Below, piece after piece: positions 1 through 7,936 of a DNA stretch of 64,000 nucleotides; the stretch's first letter is position 1; each line of letters starts with the position of its first letter. Under the pieces are notes generated by a model. It was not told the DNA's origin, made no database searches, and saw nothing but the letters and a program-made list of their open reading frames with translations. The stretch is from Virgibacillus_F necropolis_A (GTDB lineage: Bacteria > Bacillota > Bacilli > Bacillales > Amphibacillaceae): assembly GCF_044793635.1 (NCBI RefSeq), contig NZ_CP084992.1, forward strand, positions 186,001 through 250,000, in the 5' to 3' direction. The position numbers were made by a program, and so were the translations under genes.

Positions 1-1
1 T

Positions 2-172
2 ATCGTACAAGAATTTAAAGAAACGCAAATTATTGTAAATGATGTTCTGCAGCTTGTATCAGGAACAATTGCTCGCGAGGTAACAAATGATGTAATTCGT
101 TCTACAGGTGGCGATTTATTATCGGGTGAAACTGGTTCAAAATCGAATAATGGCTCATCCTGCAGTCACTAA
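2..172 (+). CDS. ricA: RicA (YmcA), 3' end only
   Basis: The last 56 codons of a gene that begins before the window. The peptide matches the C-terminus of B. subtilis RicA/YmcA, including the STGGDLL.GETGSK block and the short Cys-containing tail (SCSH). RicA belongs to the Com_YlbF family and acts with RicF and RicT in a complex that promotes RNase Y-dependent mRNA processing and influences Spo0A phosphorylation, biofilm formation and competence. The terminal Cys is in the region reported to help bind Fe-S clusters. The position directly before cotE-mutS-mutL is the B. subtilis order. A strong hairpin terminator follows 8 bases after the stop. Confidence 0.88.
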   Translation: MVQEFKETQIIVNDVLQLVSGTIAREVTNDVIRSTGGDLLSGETGSKSNNGSSCSH

Positions 173-180
173 TTAAGTGT

Positions 181-220
181 CCAAGTAAGAAATAATTATT
201 ATTTCTTACTTGGATTTTTT
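181..220 (+). terminator. Rho-independent terminator after ricA
   Basis: A 13-bp perfect stem (181-193 with 201-213) with a short A/T loop is followed by a run of T. It closes the ricA transcript and separates it from cotE. Confidence 0.85.
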
Positions 221-355
221 GCCTTCATAAACCAGTCTAGGCAACCTTTCCAAGGGAATAATTTTCATCTCCTTTTGTTTTCATGGTTTTGCTATGCACT
301 TTAGGTATTTGTCTTGCATAAAATGACTATGAAAAAAGAGGAGGTAAACGGAATT

Positions 356-925
356 ATGACATTTCTTGATCAAGAATATAGAGAAATCATTACCAAAGCC
401 GTTTGTGGGAAGGGTCGTAGGTTTGTTGAAACAACACATTCAGTAGCAGCATCCCATAAACCATCCAGTATTTTAGGGTGTTGGGTAATTAACCATTTGT
501 ATAATGCTAAGAAGAAATCAAAAGATACTGTTGAGGTGAATGGTAGCTACGATATCAATATTTGGTATTCATATAATGATAATACCAAGACAGAAGTGGT
601 TACAGAAAGAATTACGTACAGTGACAATATTAAACTATCTGTAAAAGATGATCATTGTATAAATGATGATTATGATGTCGTTGCAAAGGTCCTTCAACAA
701 CCGAATTGCCTTGAATGTAAAATTACAAATCAAGGTAATAAAATTGCAGTTGAGATTGAAAGAGAATTTTTAGTTCAAATAATAGGGGATACAAAAGTAT
801 ACGTAAAAGTAAATCCAAGTGGCTTTCACCAAAATGACGATGATGACGATTGGGATTATGACGTTAGCGAGGAAGAACTTGATGGGATCAATCCTGATTT
901 TTTAAACAGCAAAGATAAAGAATAA
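356..925 (+). CDS. cotE: Outer spore coat morphogenetic protein CotE
   Basis: CotE, 189 aa, directs assembly of the outer spore coat from the mother-cell side. The sequence carries the CotE core motifs YREIITKAV, KPSSILGCWVINH, DNTKTEVVTER and AKVLQQPNCLE, and ends in the typical acidic Asp/Glu tail followed by INPDFL. The start at 356 is chosen because AGAGGAGG lies 8-10 bases before it; the frame is open upstream to 314 but has no comparable ribosome binding site. B. subtilis CotE is 181 aa. It is transcribed alone: terminators lie before (181-220) and after (931-961). Expression in B. subtilis is by sigma E/K with SpoIIID; I could not place those promoters here. Confidence 0.95.
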   Translation: MTFLDQEYREIITKAVCGKGRRFVETTHSVAASHKPSSILGCWVINHLYNAKKKSKDTVEVNGSYDINIWYSYNDNTKTEVVTERITYSDNIKLSVKDDHCINDDYDVVAKVLQQPNCLECKITNQGNKIAVEIEREFLVQIIGDTKVYVKVNPSGFHQNDDDDDWDYDVSEEELDGINPDFLNSKDKE

Positions 926-930
926 ATAAA

Positions 931-961
931 TTACGAGGGAAATTTCTCTCGTAATTTTTTT
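931..961 (+). terminator. Terminator after cotE
   Basis: An inverted repeat (931-940 with 945-954, loop AATT) is followed by eight T. It sits 6 bases after the cotE stop. Confidence 0.85.
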
Positions 962-1005
962 TGGCCAAAATACGTCAGGTTGTTACAGCAACCATCACTA
1001 AACAA

Positions 1006-1205
1006 ATGAATGTGCGTAAAGTTCCACGCACTTTCACATTCCTATCTATTTGTACGCCACTAAACAGTCGCCTTCGCCTTTCTTGATCCAGCTACGGCTC
1101 CTAGCGGCTAGCAAATAGATAGTCCTGATGAATGTGCGTAAAGTTCCACGCACTTTCACATTCCTATCTATTTGTACGCCACTAAACAGTCGCCTTCGCC
1201 TTTCT
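1006..1205 (+). repeat. Tandem pair of a 78-bp direct repeat (122-bp period)
   Basis: Bases 1006-1083 recur exactly at 1128-1205. Each copy contains two nested inverted repeats: GTGCGTAAAG...CTTTCACAT-type arms, and CTATCTATTTG, which pairs with CAAATAGATAG at 1112-1122. The outer parts (CCAGCT..GGCTCCTAGC and CGCCACTAAACAG.CGCC.TCGCC) look like degenerate versions of the hairpin repeats at 6931, 19799, 21652 and 61463. The first copy lacks its left arm, so this seems to be one complete element plus a partial duplicate. It fills most of the 330-bp gap between cotE and mutS; no gene is seen here. Confidence 0.85.
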
Positions 1206-1210
1206 ATATA

Positions 1211-1219
1211 TGCTATAAT
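1211..1219 (+). promoter_or_regulatory. Candidate extended -10 promoter for mutS
   Basis: TGC followed by TATAAT (1214-1219), a consensus extended -10, begins 6 bases after the end of the second repeat copy and 36 bases before the mutS start. No good -35 is visible 17 bases upstream; that position falls inside the repeat. Inference only. Confidence 0.5.
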
Positions 1220-1254
1220 CGGGGGAGAATATTTTGGTTTTTGGAGGAATAGGC

Positions 1255-3822
1255 ATGTCGAAACATACACCAATGATGGAGCAATACTTAGGTATAAAAG
1301 CTGACTATAAGGATGCTTTTTTATTTTTTCGCCTTGGCGATTTTTATGAAATGTTTTTTGATGATGCAGTGGTGGCTGCCAGAGAACTTGAAATCACCTT
1401 AACGAAACGTGATGCAGCGAAGGATGAACCAATTCCTATGTGTGGGGTACCATACCACGCCGCCGCAAATTACATAAAGAATTTAATTGAAAAAGGTTAT
1501 AAAGTCGCTATTTGTGAGCAGGTAGAAGATCCTAAACATGCAAAAGGTGTGGTGAAACGTGAGGTTGTTCAACTAATCACTCCAGGAACCGTAATGGAAT
1601 CGACTATGTTAAGTGAAAGCGAAAATAACTATATTGCTAGTCTTTCTTATTTTAATGATGGATCATATGTGATTGTTTATAACGATTTATCAACAGGTGA
1701 AAATAGCATTGCACTTGTGTCAAATGGGTGGGATGCTGTTATCCATGAGCTTTACAATCAGCCAATAAAAGAAATTGTAGTATCGTCCAAACTTCCTGAT
1801 GATCATAAACAACAGCTCAAGGAAAAACTAAACGTCACGTTGTCCTATCAAGATGAAATATCGTTTAATGGAGAATATAGAAGTTTATTTGACCATTTAC
1901 ATGATGAACGTTTAGTTAAGGCATTCAGCAGATTGTTAAATTATGTTCAACATACACAAAAGCGATCCCTTGATCATCTACAACCGGCACAAGTCATTGA
2001 GCTACAACAATTCTTAAAGCTTGATATGTACTCTAAAAGAAATTTAGAATTAACGGAAACTATAATAAAAAAAGGTAAACATGGTAGTTTACTTTGGGTT
2101 CTTGATCAAACAGTTACCTCGATGGGATCAAGGTTATTGAAAAAATGGATTGAACGTCCATTATTAAATAAAAAACAAATAGAAGAACGACTAGATGTAG
2201 TAGAAACATTTTATAATGGATTTATGGAACGCGATGCACTTAGGGAAGGTTTAAAATCAGTGTATGATCTTGAGCGTTTAGCGGGGCGTATTGCATTTGG
2301 AAATGTAAATGGCCGTGATTTAATTCAATTGAAGCAATCTTTAGCTAAAATTCCAGAGTTAGTAACGATTTTAAATCAATTTAGATCCAAACAGATTGAT
2401 CAGATACTAAAGGAAATACATTCTCCAAATCAATTAGTAAACCTTCTGGAAAATAGTTTAGTTGAAAATCCTCCAGTTTCCATCAAGGATGGGTCATTAA
2501 TCAGGGATGGTTATAACGAAAAATTGGACAAGTACCGTGATGCATCTAAGAATGGTAAACAATGGATTAAGGAACTTGAGCAGAAAGAAAAGCAGGAAAC
2601 AAAAATAAAATCCTTAAAAATCGGTTACAATCGAGTTTTTGGCTATTATATAGAGGTCACAAAAGCAAATCTTCACCTCTTACCTGAGGGAAGATATGAA
2701 CGGAAGCAAACATTAACAAATGCAGAAAGGTATGTAACACCAGAATTAAAGGAAAAAGAACAACTAATTCTAGAAGCTGAAGAAAAAAGCGTTGAATTAG
2801 AGTATGAACTATTTATTGCTATTCGTGATCAATTAAAAACGTATATACCTGAATTGCAAAAACTGGCCGAAGTAGTTAGTAAAGTAGATGTGTTGCAGTC
2901 ATTTGCTACTGTAAGTGAAAGCAACAATTATAAACGTCCAAGTTTTGTCAAAAATAATCTTTCTATCACAAATGGTCGACATCCAGTGGTTGAAAAAGTG
3001 ATGAAGAATGGTGAATTTGTTCCAAATGATGTTTTTATGGATCAAGATTCAGATGTTCTATTAATTACAGGGCCAAATATGTCCGGGAAAAGTACCTATA
3101 TGCGCCAACTTGCGCTAACGGTACTAATGGGGCAAATCGGATGTTATGTACCATGTGAGCGGGCTGAGTTAACGATTTTCGATCAAATATTTACTCGTAT
3201 CGGTGCAGCGGATGATTTAGTTTCTGGTCAAAGTACGTTTATGGTGGAAATGCTGGAGGCAAATCATGCAATCTCAAACGCTACCAAAAATAGTTTGATT
3301 CTTTTAGATGAAATTGGACGAGGAACCAGCACGTATGATGGGATGGCATTAGCCCAGGCTATCGTAGAGTATATTCATGACCATATTCATGCCAAAACGC
3401 TTTTTTCAACGCATTACCATGAGTTAACAACTCTAGAACAATCACTATCTAGGTTGAAAAATATTCATGTTCGGGCAGAAGAATATGAAGGAAACGTTGT
3501 CTTTCTGCACCAAATAAAAGAAGGTGCGGCAGATGAAAGCTATGGCATTCATGTTGCGAAACTGGCTGAACTTCCCGATCAATTGATTAATCGAGCAACA
3601 TCTATCTTACATGACTTTGAAACTAAAGATGAAAAAGTGAGTAAAGTACAAGAGGACAGCGCCAGTCAGTTATCTTTTTTTGCTGCTGCGGAACCAGAAG
3701 TTAAAGCAAATAGATCACACGAGTCAATAATAGTCGATCTAAAAAAAATCAATCTTTTTGATATGACTCCACTTGATGCGATGAATGAGTTAAATCGGTT
3801 GCAGAAGAAGCTACGAAAATAG
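1255..3822 (+). CDS. mutS: DNA mismatch repair protein MutS
   Basis: MutS, 855 aa, a normal length. It recognises base mismatches and small loops and recruits MutL. Visible parts: the mismatch-reading GDFYEMF loop (Phe30, Glu32) in domain I, the connector, the long lever and clamp helices, the Walker A box GPNMSGKST at about 606-614, the Walker B/DEIGRGTS block at about 685-692, and a C-terminal region with QLSFF, a beta-clamp-binding-type motif. The start at 1255 follows GGAGG by 7 bases; the frame also opens at 1234 without support. It is 21 bases upstream of mutL in one transcript. The promoter probably abuts the repeat at 1128-1205. Confidence 0.97.
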   Translation: MSKHTPMMEQYLGIKADYKDAFLFFRLGDFYEMFFDDAVVAARELEITLTKRDAAKDEPIPMCGVPYHAAANYIKNLIEKGYKVAICEQVEDPKHAKGVVKREVVQLITPGTVMESTMLSESENNYIASLSYFNDGSYVIVYNDLSTGENSIALVSNGWDAVIHELYNQPIKEIVVSSKLPDDHKQQLKEKLNVTLSYQDEISFNGEYRSLFDHLHDERLVKAFSRLLNYVQHTQKRSLDHLQPAQVIELQQFLKLDMYSKRNLELTETIIKKGKHGSLLWVLDQTVTSMGSRLLKKWIERPLLNKKQIEERLDVVETFYNGFMERDALREGLKSVYDLERLAGRIAFGNVNGRDLIQLKQSLAKIPELVTILNQFRSKQIDQILKEIHSPNQLVNLLENSLVENPPVSIKDGSLIRDGYNEKLDKYRDASKNGKQWIKELEQKEKQETKIKSLKIGYNRVFGYYIEVTKANLHLLPEGRYERKQTLTNAERYVTPELKEKEQLILEAEEKSVELEYELFIAIRDQLKTYIPELQKLAEVVSKVDVLQSFATVSESNNYKRPSFVKNNLSITNGRHPVVEKVMKNGEFVPNDVFMDQDSDVLLITGPNMSGKSTYMRQLALTVLMGQIGCYVPCERAELTIFDQIFTRIGAADDLVSGQSTFMVEMLEANHAISNATKNSLILLDEIGRGTSTYDGMALAQAIVEYIHDHIHAKTLFSTHYHELTTLEQSLSRLKNIHVRAEEYEGNVVFLHQIKEGAADESYGIHVAKLAELPDQLINRATSILHDFETKDEKVSKVQEDSASQLSFFAAAEPEVKANRSHESIIVDLKKINLFDMTPLDAMNELNRLQKKLRK

Positions 3823-3843
3823 GGGTAGAAAGGTATTGTTTTG

Positions 3844-5655
3844 ATGAAAATATTCCAAATGTCTGATGCGCTTGCAAATAAAATAGCAGCTGGTGAAGTT
3901 GTGGAACGACCAGCATCTGTCGTAAAGGAACTTGTGGAAAATAGTATAGATGCTAATAGTACATGGGTGAAAATTGAAATTGAAGAAGCAGGTCTAAAGA
4001 AAATTAAAGTAACAGATAATGGGAACGGTATGTCTGAACCTGATTGTGTTAAATCATTCTTACGTCATGCTACTAGTAAAATTAAAAATGAAGACGATTT
4101 GTTCCATGTTAAAACACTTGGATTCAGGGGTGAGGCACTTGCTAGTATTGCTGCGGTTAGTAAATTAAAGGTAAAAACCTCTGAAGGTGAACAATCAGGT
4201 ACATGTATCGAACTTGAAGGCGGAAAAATCATTAATCAAACTAAAAGCGATGCGCGCAAGGGGACGGAAATTCTTGTTGAAGAATTATTTTTTAATACAC
4301 CTGCAAGACTAAAATATATGAAAACAATCCATACCGAGCTAGGTCATATTACAGACTTAATGAATCGAATTTCATTATCACATCCAAGTGTTCGGTTTGA
4401 GTTAACGCATAATGGGAGACAATTATTTAAGACGACAGGAACAGGGGATTTGCTTCAGGTTATATCACAGGTATATGGAATGAATGTGGCAAAGAAAATG
4501 GTCCCCGTTGAAGAGAAAACATTGGACTTTCAAATTAATGGATTCATTGCCAAACCTGAAGTAACTAGAGCCGCTCGAAGTTATATTTCTACCATAATAA
4601 ATGGAAGGTTCATTAAAAGTATTCCGTTATCTCAAGCAATCATAAGGGGATATCATACACTGCTTCCAATTGGAAGAATGCCTGTTGTAGTTTTGTCGAT
4701 CACGATGGATCCAATTTTAGTGGATGTAAACGTACATCCTACGAAACTAGAAGTTAGGTTTAGTAAAGAAAAAGAGTTATTTCAGATGATTGAACAAATG
4801 ATTCGGCAAACATTTCGCCAAACATCACTAATTCCTGAGATGGAACAACCTGAACCAAAAAGGCAACAATCTTTTCAGCCATCGATAGAATTTGATAAAC
4901 CAAAACAAGTGAAATCTGAACCGAATTTCCAACCAACAGCAAATCAGGAACAACAACCTGATCCGGACCTTATTAGTGACGCACAGTCAGGTTTTCAAAT
5001 TAACGAAAAAGAGCTTCCTCCTTTTGATAAAGAGGTAATAGAAACCAATAAACAAACACAACCCAAAGCGGATCGAGTACCAATTATGTACCCAATTGGA
5101 CAATTGCATGGTACTTATTTATTGGCGCAAAATGAGAATGGTTTATTTATGATTGATCAACATGCAGCTCAAGAACGGGTGAAATATGAGTTTTTCAGGG
5201 ATAAACTTGGGAAATCAGAAAATACCCTTCAGGAATTATTATTACCGATGACATTTGAATTTTCTAAGCAGGAATCCATCTTTATCGATCAATATGAAGA
5301 AGAGTTTCAAAAAGTTGGATTGTTTTTCGAGGAATTTGGTAACCAGACGTATATCATTCGATCACATCCTGTTTGGTTCCCGAATGGCTATGAGGAAGAG
5401 GTTATTCGCGAAATGGTTGATCAAATAATGGCTGATGAAAAAGTAAATATCGAATCAATTCGTGAAGAAGCGGCTATTATGATGTCTTGTAAGGGGTCAA
5501 TCAAAGCTAATCATTATTTGAATGAGAAAGACATGTTTCACTTATTAGAGGATTTACGAAAAACTACCGATCCTTTTACATGTCCTCATGGTCGGCCAAT
5601 AATTGTGCATTTTTCTTCCTATGAACTGGAGAAGATGTTTAAGAGGGTCATGTAA
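3844..5655 (+). CDS. mutL: DNA mismatch repair protein MutL
   Basis: MutL, 603 aa. The N-terminal GHKL ATPase shows ELVENSIDA, DNGNGM and GFRGEAL; the C-terminal dimerisation domain has the endonuclease metal motif DQHAAQER.KYE at about 438-449 plus the SCKGSIKAN and CPHGRP blocks, so this is the nicking type used by bacteria without MutH. The middle (about residues 330-410) is a Gln/Pro-rich linker. ATG at 3844 is preferred over the TTG immediately before it because it matches the family N-terminus (MKIFQMSDALANKIAAGEVVERP-like). It sits between mutS and miaA as in B. subtilis. Confidence 0.97.
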   Translation: MKIFQMSDALANKIAAGEVVERPASVVKELVENSIDANSTWVKIEIEEAGLKKIKVTDNGNGMSEPDCVKSFLRHATSKIKNEDDLFHVKTLGFRGEALASIAAVSKLKVKTSEGEQSGTCIELEGGKIINQTKSDARKGTEILVEELFFNTPARLKYMKTIHTELGHITDLMNRISLSHPSVRFELTHNGRQLFKTTGTGDLLQVISQVYGMNVAKKMVPVEEKTLDFQINGFIAKPEVTRAARSYISTIINGRFIKSIPLSQAIIRGYHTLLPIGRMPVVVLSITMDPILVDVNVHPTKLEVRFSKEKELFQMIEQMIRQTFRQTSLIPEMEQPEPKRQQSFQPSIEFDKPKQVKSEPNFQPTANQEQQPDPDLISDAQSGFQINEKELPPFDKEVIETNKQTQPKADRVPIMYPIGQLHGTYLLAQNENGLFMIDQHAAQERVKYEFFRDKLGKSENTLQELLLPMTFEFSKQESIFIDQYEEEFQKVGLFFEEFGNQTYIIRSHPVWFPNGYEEEVIREMVDQIMADEKVNIESIREEAAIMMSCKGSIKANHYLNEKDMFHLLEDLRKTTDPFTCPHGRPIIVHFSSYELEKMFKRVM

Positions 5656-5668
5656 TTAGGAGGATATT

Positions 5669-6595
5669 ATGAAGCAGAAAGTTATAGCAATTGTGGGACC
5701 TACAGCTGTAGGGAAAACGAAATTAAGTATAGAAATAGCAAAACAATTTAACGGAGAAATCATTAGCGGAGACTCCATGCAAGTATATAGAGGGATGGAT
5801 ATTGGAACTGCTAAAATCACAGAGGAAGAAAAAGAAGCCATTCCTCATTATATGATTGACATAAAAGAACCAAGTGAAACTTTTTCTGTAGCCGATTTCC
5901 AACAAACTGTTAAAGGTCATATTGAAAAAATTTCAGCATCTGATCATTTACCGATCATCGTTGGAGGTAGCGGACTATATATTCAATCAGCATTATATAA
6001 TTATAATTTTGCCAATGATGCTAGGGATCCTGAACGAACAACACAACTAGAAAAAGAATTGGAGGAATTAGGTTCCTCTCAATTACATAACCGTTTAAAA
6101 GAGATTGATCCAGAACAAGCTTCGAAAGTACATCCTAATAACCATAGACGTCTTATTCGTGCAATTGAAATTTATGAAACAACTGGCAAAACAATGTCAG
6201 CTTACCAGGCTGAACAAAAAGAGTCCGATTATGATCCAATTTTCATTGGGTTAGAAATGGATCGCGGGATGTTATATTCCCGGATAAACAATAGGATTGA
6301 CAAAATGATGCAAGATGGATTACTTTACGAAGTACATCAGCTTTATTCTAAGGGATTTGGAAATCACCAATCTATGCGGGGAATCGGTTATAAAGAGTTT
6401 ATCCCTTATTTTAAAGGGGAATATCCACTTGAAGAAGCCATCGAGTTATTAAAACGCAATTCACGACGCTTTGCTAAACGTCAGTACACGTGGTTTAAAA
6501 ATAAGATGGATGTTACATGGTACACTGTAACACCCGAAACAATTGATGAAAAATTTCGAACTATTTTATCGGATTTAGCAGGAATGTTGAGATAA
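5669..6595 (+). CDS. miaA: tRNA dimethylallyltransferase MiaA
   Basis: MiaA, 308 aa, adds a dimethylallyl group to N6 of A37 in tRNAs that read codons starting with U. The P-loop GPTAVGKT is at about residues 10-17, followed by the substrate motif DSMQVYRGMDIGTAK, GGSGLYIQ, and the C-terminal SMRGIGYKEF and RNSRRFAKRQYTWF blocks. GGAGG lies 5-6 bases before the ATG. It is 13 bases downstream of mutL and 42 bases upstream of hfq, so it is probably in the mutS-mutL-miaA-hfq transcript. Confidence 0.97.
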   Translation: MKQKVIAIVGPTAVGKTKLSIEIAKQFNGEIISGDSMQVYRGMDIGTAKITEEEKEAIPHYMIDIKEPSETFSVADFQQTVKGHIEKISASDHLPIIVGGSGLYIQSALYNYNFANDARDPERTTQLEKELEELGSSQLHNRLKEIDPEQASKVHPNNHRRLIRAIEIYETTGKTMSAYQAEQKESDYDPIFIGLEMDRGMLYSRINNRIDKMMQDGLLYEVHQLYSKGFGNHQSMRGIGYKEFIPYFKGEYPLEEAIELLKRNSRRFAKRQYTWFKNKMDVTWYTVTPETIDEKFRTILSDLAGMLR

Positions 6596-6637
6596 AAGTA
6601 GAAGTAAATATATATAGATAGAAAAGGAGGAAACGGG

Positions 6638-6862
6638 ATGGCACAATCGGTAAACATACAAGAACAATATTTAAACCAATTACGTAAAGATCATATTTCT
6701 GTTACTGTATTTTTATTAAATGGATTTCAATTAAGAGGAGTCGTTAAAGCATTTGATAACTTTACTGTCTTATTAGAGTCAGATGGTAAGCAACAACTTA
6801 TATTCAAACATGCGATTTCAACTTTTGCACCTATTAAAAATATATCGCTAGATAAAGAATAA
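6638..6862 (+). CDS. hfq: RNA chaperone Hfq
   Basis: Hfq, 74 aa, forms hexameric Sm-like rings that bind A- and U-rich RNA. Sm1 is seen in VTVFLLNGFQLRGVVKAFDNFTVLL and Sm2 in QQLIFKHAISTFAP (the KHAIST variant of the KH-A-S motif). There is no long acidic C-terminal tail, as is usual in Bacillus. AAAGGAGG lies 8 bases before the ATG. It is the last gene of the mismatch repair/miaA operon; a terminator follows at 6871. Confidence 0.97.
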   Translation: MAQSVNIQEQYLNQLRKDHISVTVFLLNGFQLRGVVKAFDNFTVLLESDGKQQLIFKHAISTFAPIKNISLDKE

Positions 6863-6870
6863 AAGCGGAA

Positions 6871-6906
6871 AGGGACACTCGATTAATTTGAGCGTCCCTT
6901 TTTATA
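6871..6906 (+). terminator. Terminator after hfq
   Basis: AGGGAC-ACTC arms (6871-6880) pair with GAGCGTCCCT (6890-6899) and are followed by a T-run. It ends the mutSL-miaA-hfq unit. Confidence 0.85.
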
Positions 6907-6930
6907 TTGCAAGGAAAGTTTATACTAAAG

Positions 6931-7007
6931 TCTGTCTAGCTCCAGCGCCTAGCCCCTCGAGTTTTTAAGTCAAATCTCTTTGTGATAAAAATCATCACTA
7001 AGAGATT
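6931..7007 (+). repeat. Left half of an intergenic hairpin repeat, split by the transposon
   Basis: It starts with the family signature AGCTCCAGCGCCTAGC. The inner hairpin AATCTCTT..GTGAT / ATCAC..AAGAGATT lies at 6973-7007. The outer arm (GCGCCTAGCCCC..GAG..TTTAAG) is complementary to the right half at 13698-13740. Removing 7008-13697 rebuilds one element of about 120 bp with both arms facing each other. The last five bases, AGATT, are the target duplication. Confidence 0.8.
7003..7007. other. Target site duplication, left copy (AGATT)
   Basis: The five bases immediately outside the left transposon end are identical to the five bases outside the right end (13693-13697). Confidence 0.85.
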
Positions 7008-7043
7008 GGGTGTTTTTGCCCATCCCCTCGAAAGGGGGGAATA
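7008..7043 (+). repeat. Transposon left terminal inverted repeat
   Basis: It begins GGGTGTTTTTGCCC. The first 23 bases are identical to the reverse complement of the right end; mismatches fall at positions 24, 27 and 30 of 36. Length and GGG start fit the roughly 38-bp ends of Tn3-family elements. Confidence 0.9.
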
Positions 7044-7044
7044 G

Positions 7045-7073
7045 TAAAAGCAGCAATCCATTTTGAATTGCTG
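7045..7073 (-). terminator. Terminator of the resolvase gene
   Basis: On the minus strand a 7-bp stem CAGCAAT/ATTGCTG (7067-7073 with 7051-7057) is followed by CTTTTACT, 9 bases beyond the tnpR stop. Confidence 0.55.
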
Positions 7074-7081
7074 CCAAACGG

Positions 7082-7687
7082 TTAAAGACTTGATTCGTAT
7101 TCTTTTACTCTTCTATAAAATGTGTTGCTTTTCATACCTACTCTTTTCATGGCCTCTACAGCCGTTATTTTATTTTGTTTCCATTCAGGATAGACGGATT
7201 TAAATGTTTCATTTATCTCCATCTTTTTTCTACCAAATTTAACCCCATTCTGAATAGCAGTCCGAATCCCTTCTTCCTGCCTTTCCTTTATTCTTTTGCG
7301 TTCATCTTCTGCCATGTAACTTAGTAATTGTAGGATTAAATCAGAGATTAAGGATTCAATACCGTTTAAATCCTTATATTTCGTGGTATCAAGAAGGGGC
7401 ATATCTAATACCGTAATATCAATTTTTCTTTCCTTAATCAATTCCTGCCATTCGTCCAATATCATTTGCTTATTTCGCCCTAGCCTATCTAGTGACTTAA
7501 TATATAAAATGTCTCCGTCCCTAAACATTCGCTTCATCAATTGATATTCTGGCCTTTTAAAGTCCTTCCCACTAGCTTTTTCTATAAATATGTACTCTTC
7601 TGCAATACCAATTTCTTTGGCGGTAGAAATTTGCCGTTCTAAAGACTGATCCTTGCTACTAACTCTTGCATAGAAAAAATGTCTCAT
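7082..7687 (-). CDS. tnpR: Tn3-type serine resolvase (TnpR)
   Basis: Serine recombinase, 201 aa, that resolves the cointegrate formed during replicative transposition. The N-terminal catalytic domain has the nucleophile in YARVSSKDQSLERQ (Ser10), followed by DGDILYIKSLDRLGRN with the conserved Arg residues. The long helix E region (SYMAEDERKRIKERQEEGI) leads to a C-terminal helix-turn-helix (TAVEAMKRVGMKSNTFYRRVKEY). It is divergent from tnpA across 249 bases, which should hold res and both promoters. The length is that of an active small resolvase, not a large serine integrase. Confidence 0.92.
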   Translation of the reverse strand: MRHFFYARVSSKDQSLERQISTAKEIGIAEEYIFIEKASGKDFKRPEYQLMKRMFRDGDILYIKSLDRLGRNKQMILDEWQELIKERKIDITVLDMPLLDTTKYKDLNGIESLISDLILQLLSYMAEDERKRIKERQEEGIRTAIQNGVKFGRKKMEINETFKSVYPEWKQNKITAVEAMKRVGMKSNTFYRRVKEYESSL

Positions 7688-7936
7688 AGGTATCCCCTAC
7701 ACTTTCTGTAAATTGATGATTATTCTGTTTCGATGTATTCAGTCTATCTATTCCATAATATATCTATTATATTTCTCTTTCAAAACGTATACAAGGTTAC
7801 TGCAATATTTCAAATCTAATTATGTTATACTTACGACATACAAAAGTCGCGGCAAACAGGCTATTTCAAAAGGTTTACTTTTTGAAAGGGCTTGTTAGAC
7901 AACAAAATATCAATCTAGTTACATGAAAGGGCAGAT
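7688..7936. promoter_or_regulatory. Probable res site and divergent tnpR/tnpA promoters
   Basis: In Tn3-family elements with divergent tnpR and tnpA, res lies between the two genes. This A/T-rich gap contains several GTATAC / GTTATAC / CGACATAC-type half-sites (about 7786-7845) that could be resolvase subsites. Individual subsites I-III were not resolved by eye. Confidence 0.5.

Noticed and set aside
1006..1205. CRISPR array
   Set aside because: Only two copies, the repeat is 78 bp, the spacing is 44 bp, and no cas gene is nearby. It is a tandem intergenic repeat.
7082..7687. Phage or mobile-island integrase
   Set aside because: The 201-aa size and the divergent Tn3 transposase show it is a cointegrate resolvase. 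The inverted ends and 5-bp duplication account for the insertion.
7688..7936. 61-codon plus-strand frame (7713-7898)
   Set aside because: It lies in the resolvase/transposase promoter gap, is low-complexity and hydrophobic by chance, and lacks a ribosome binding site.
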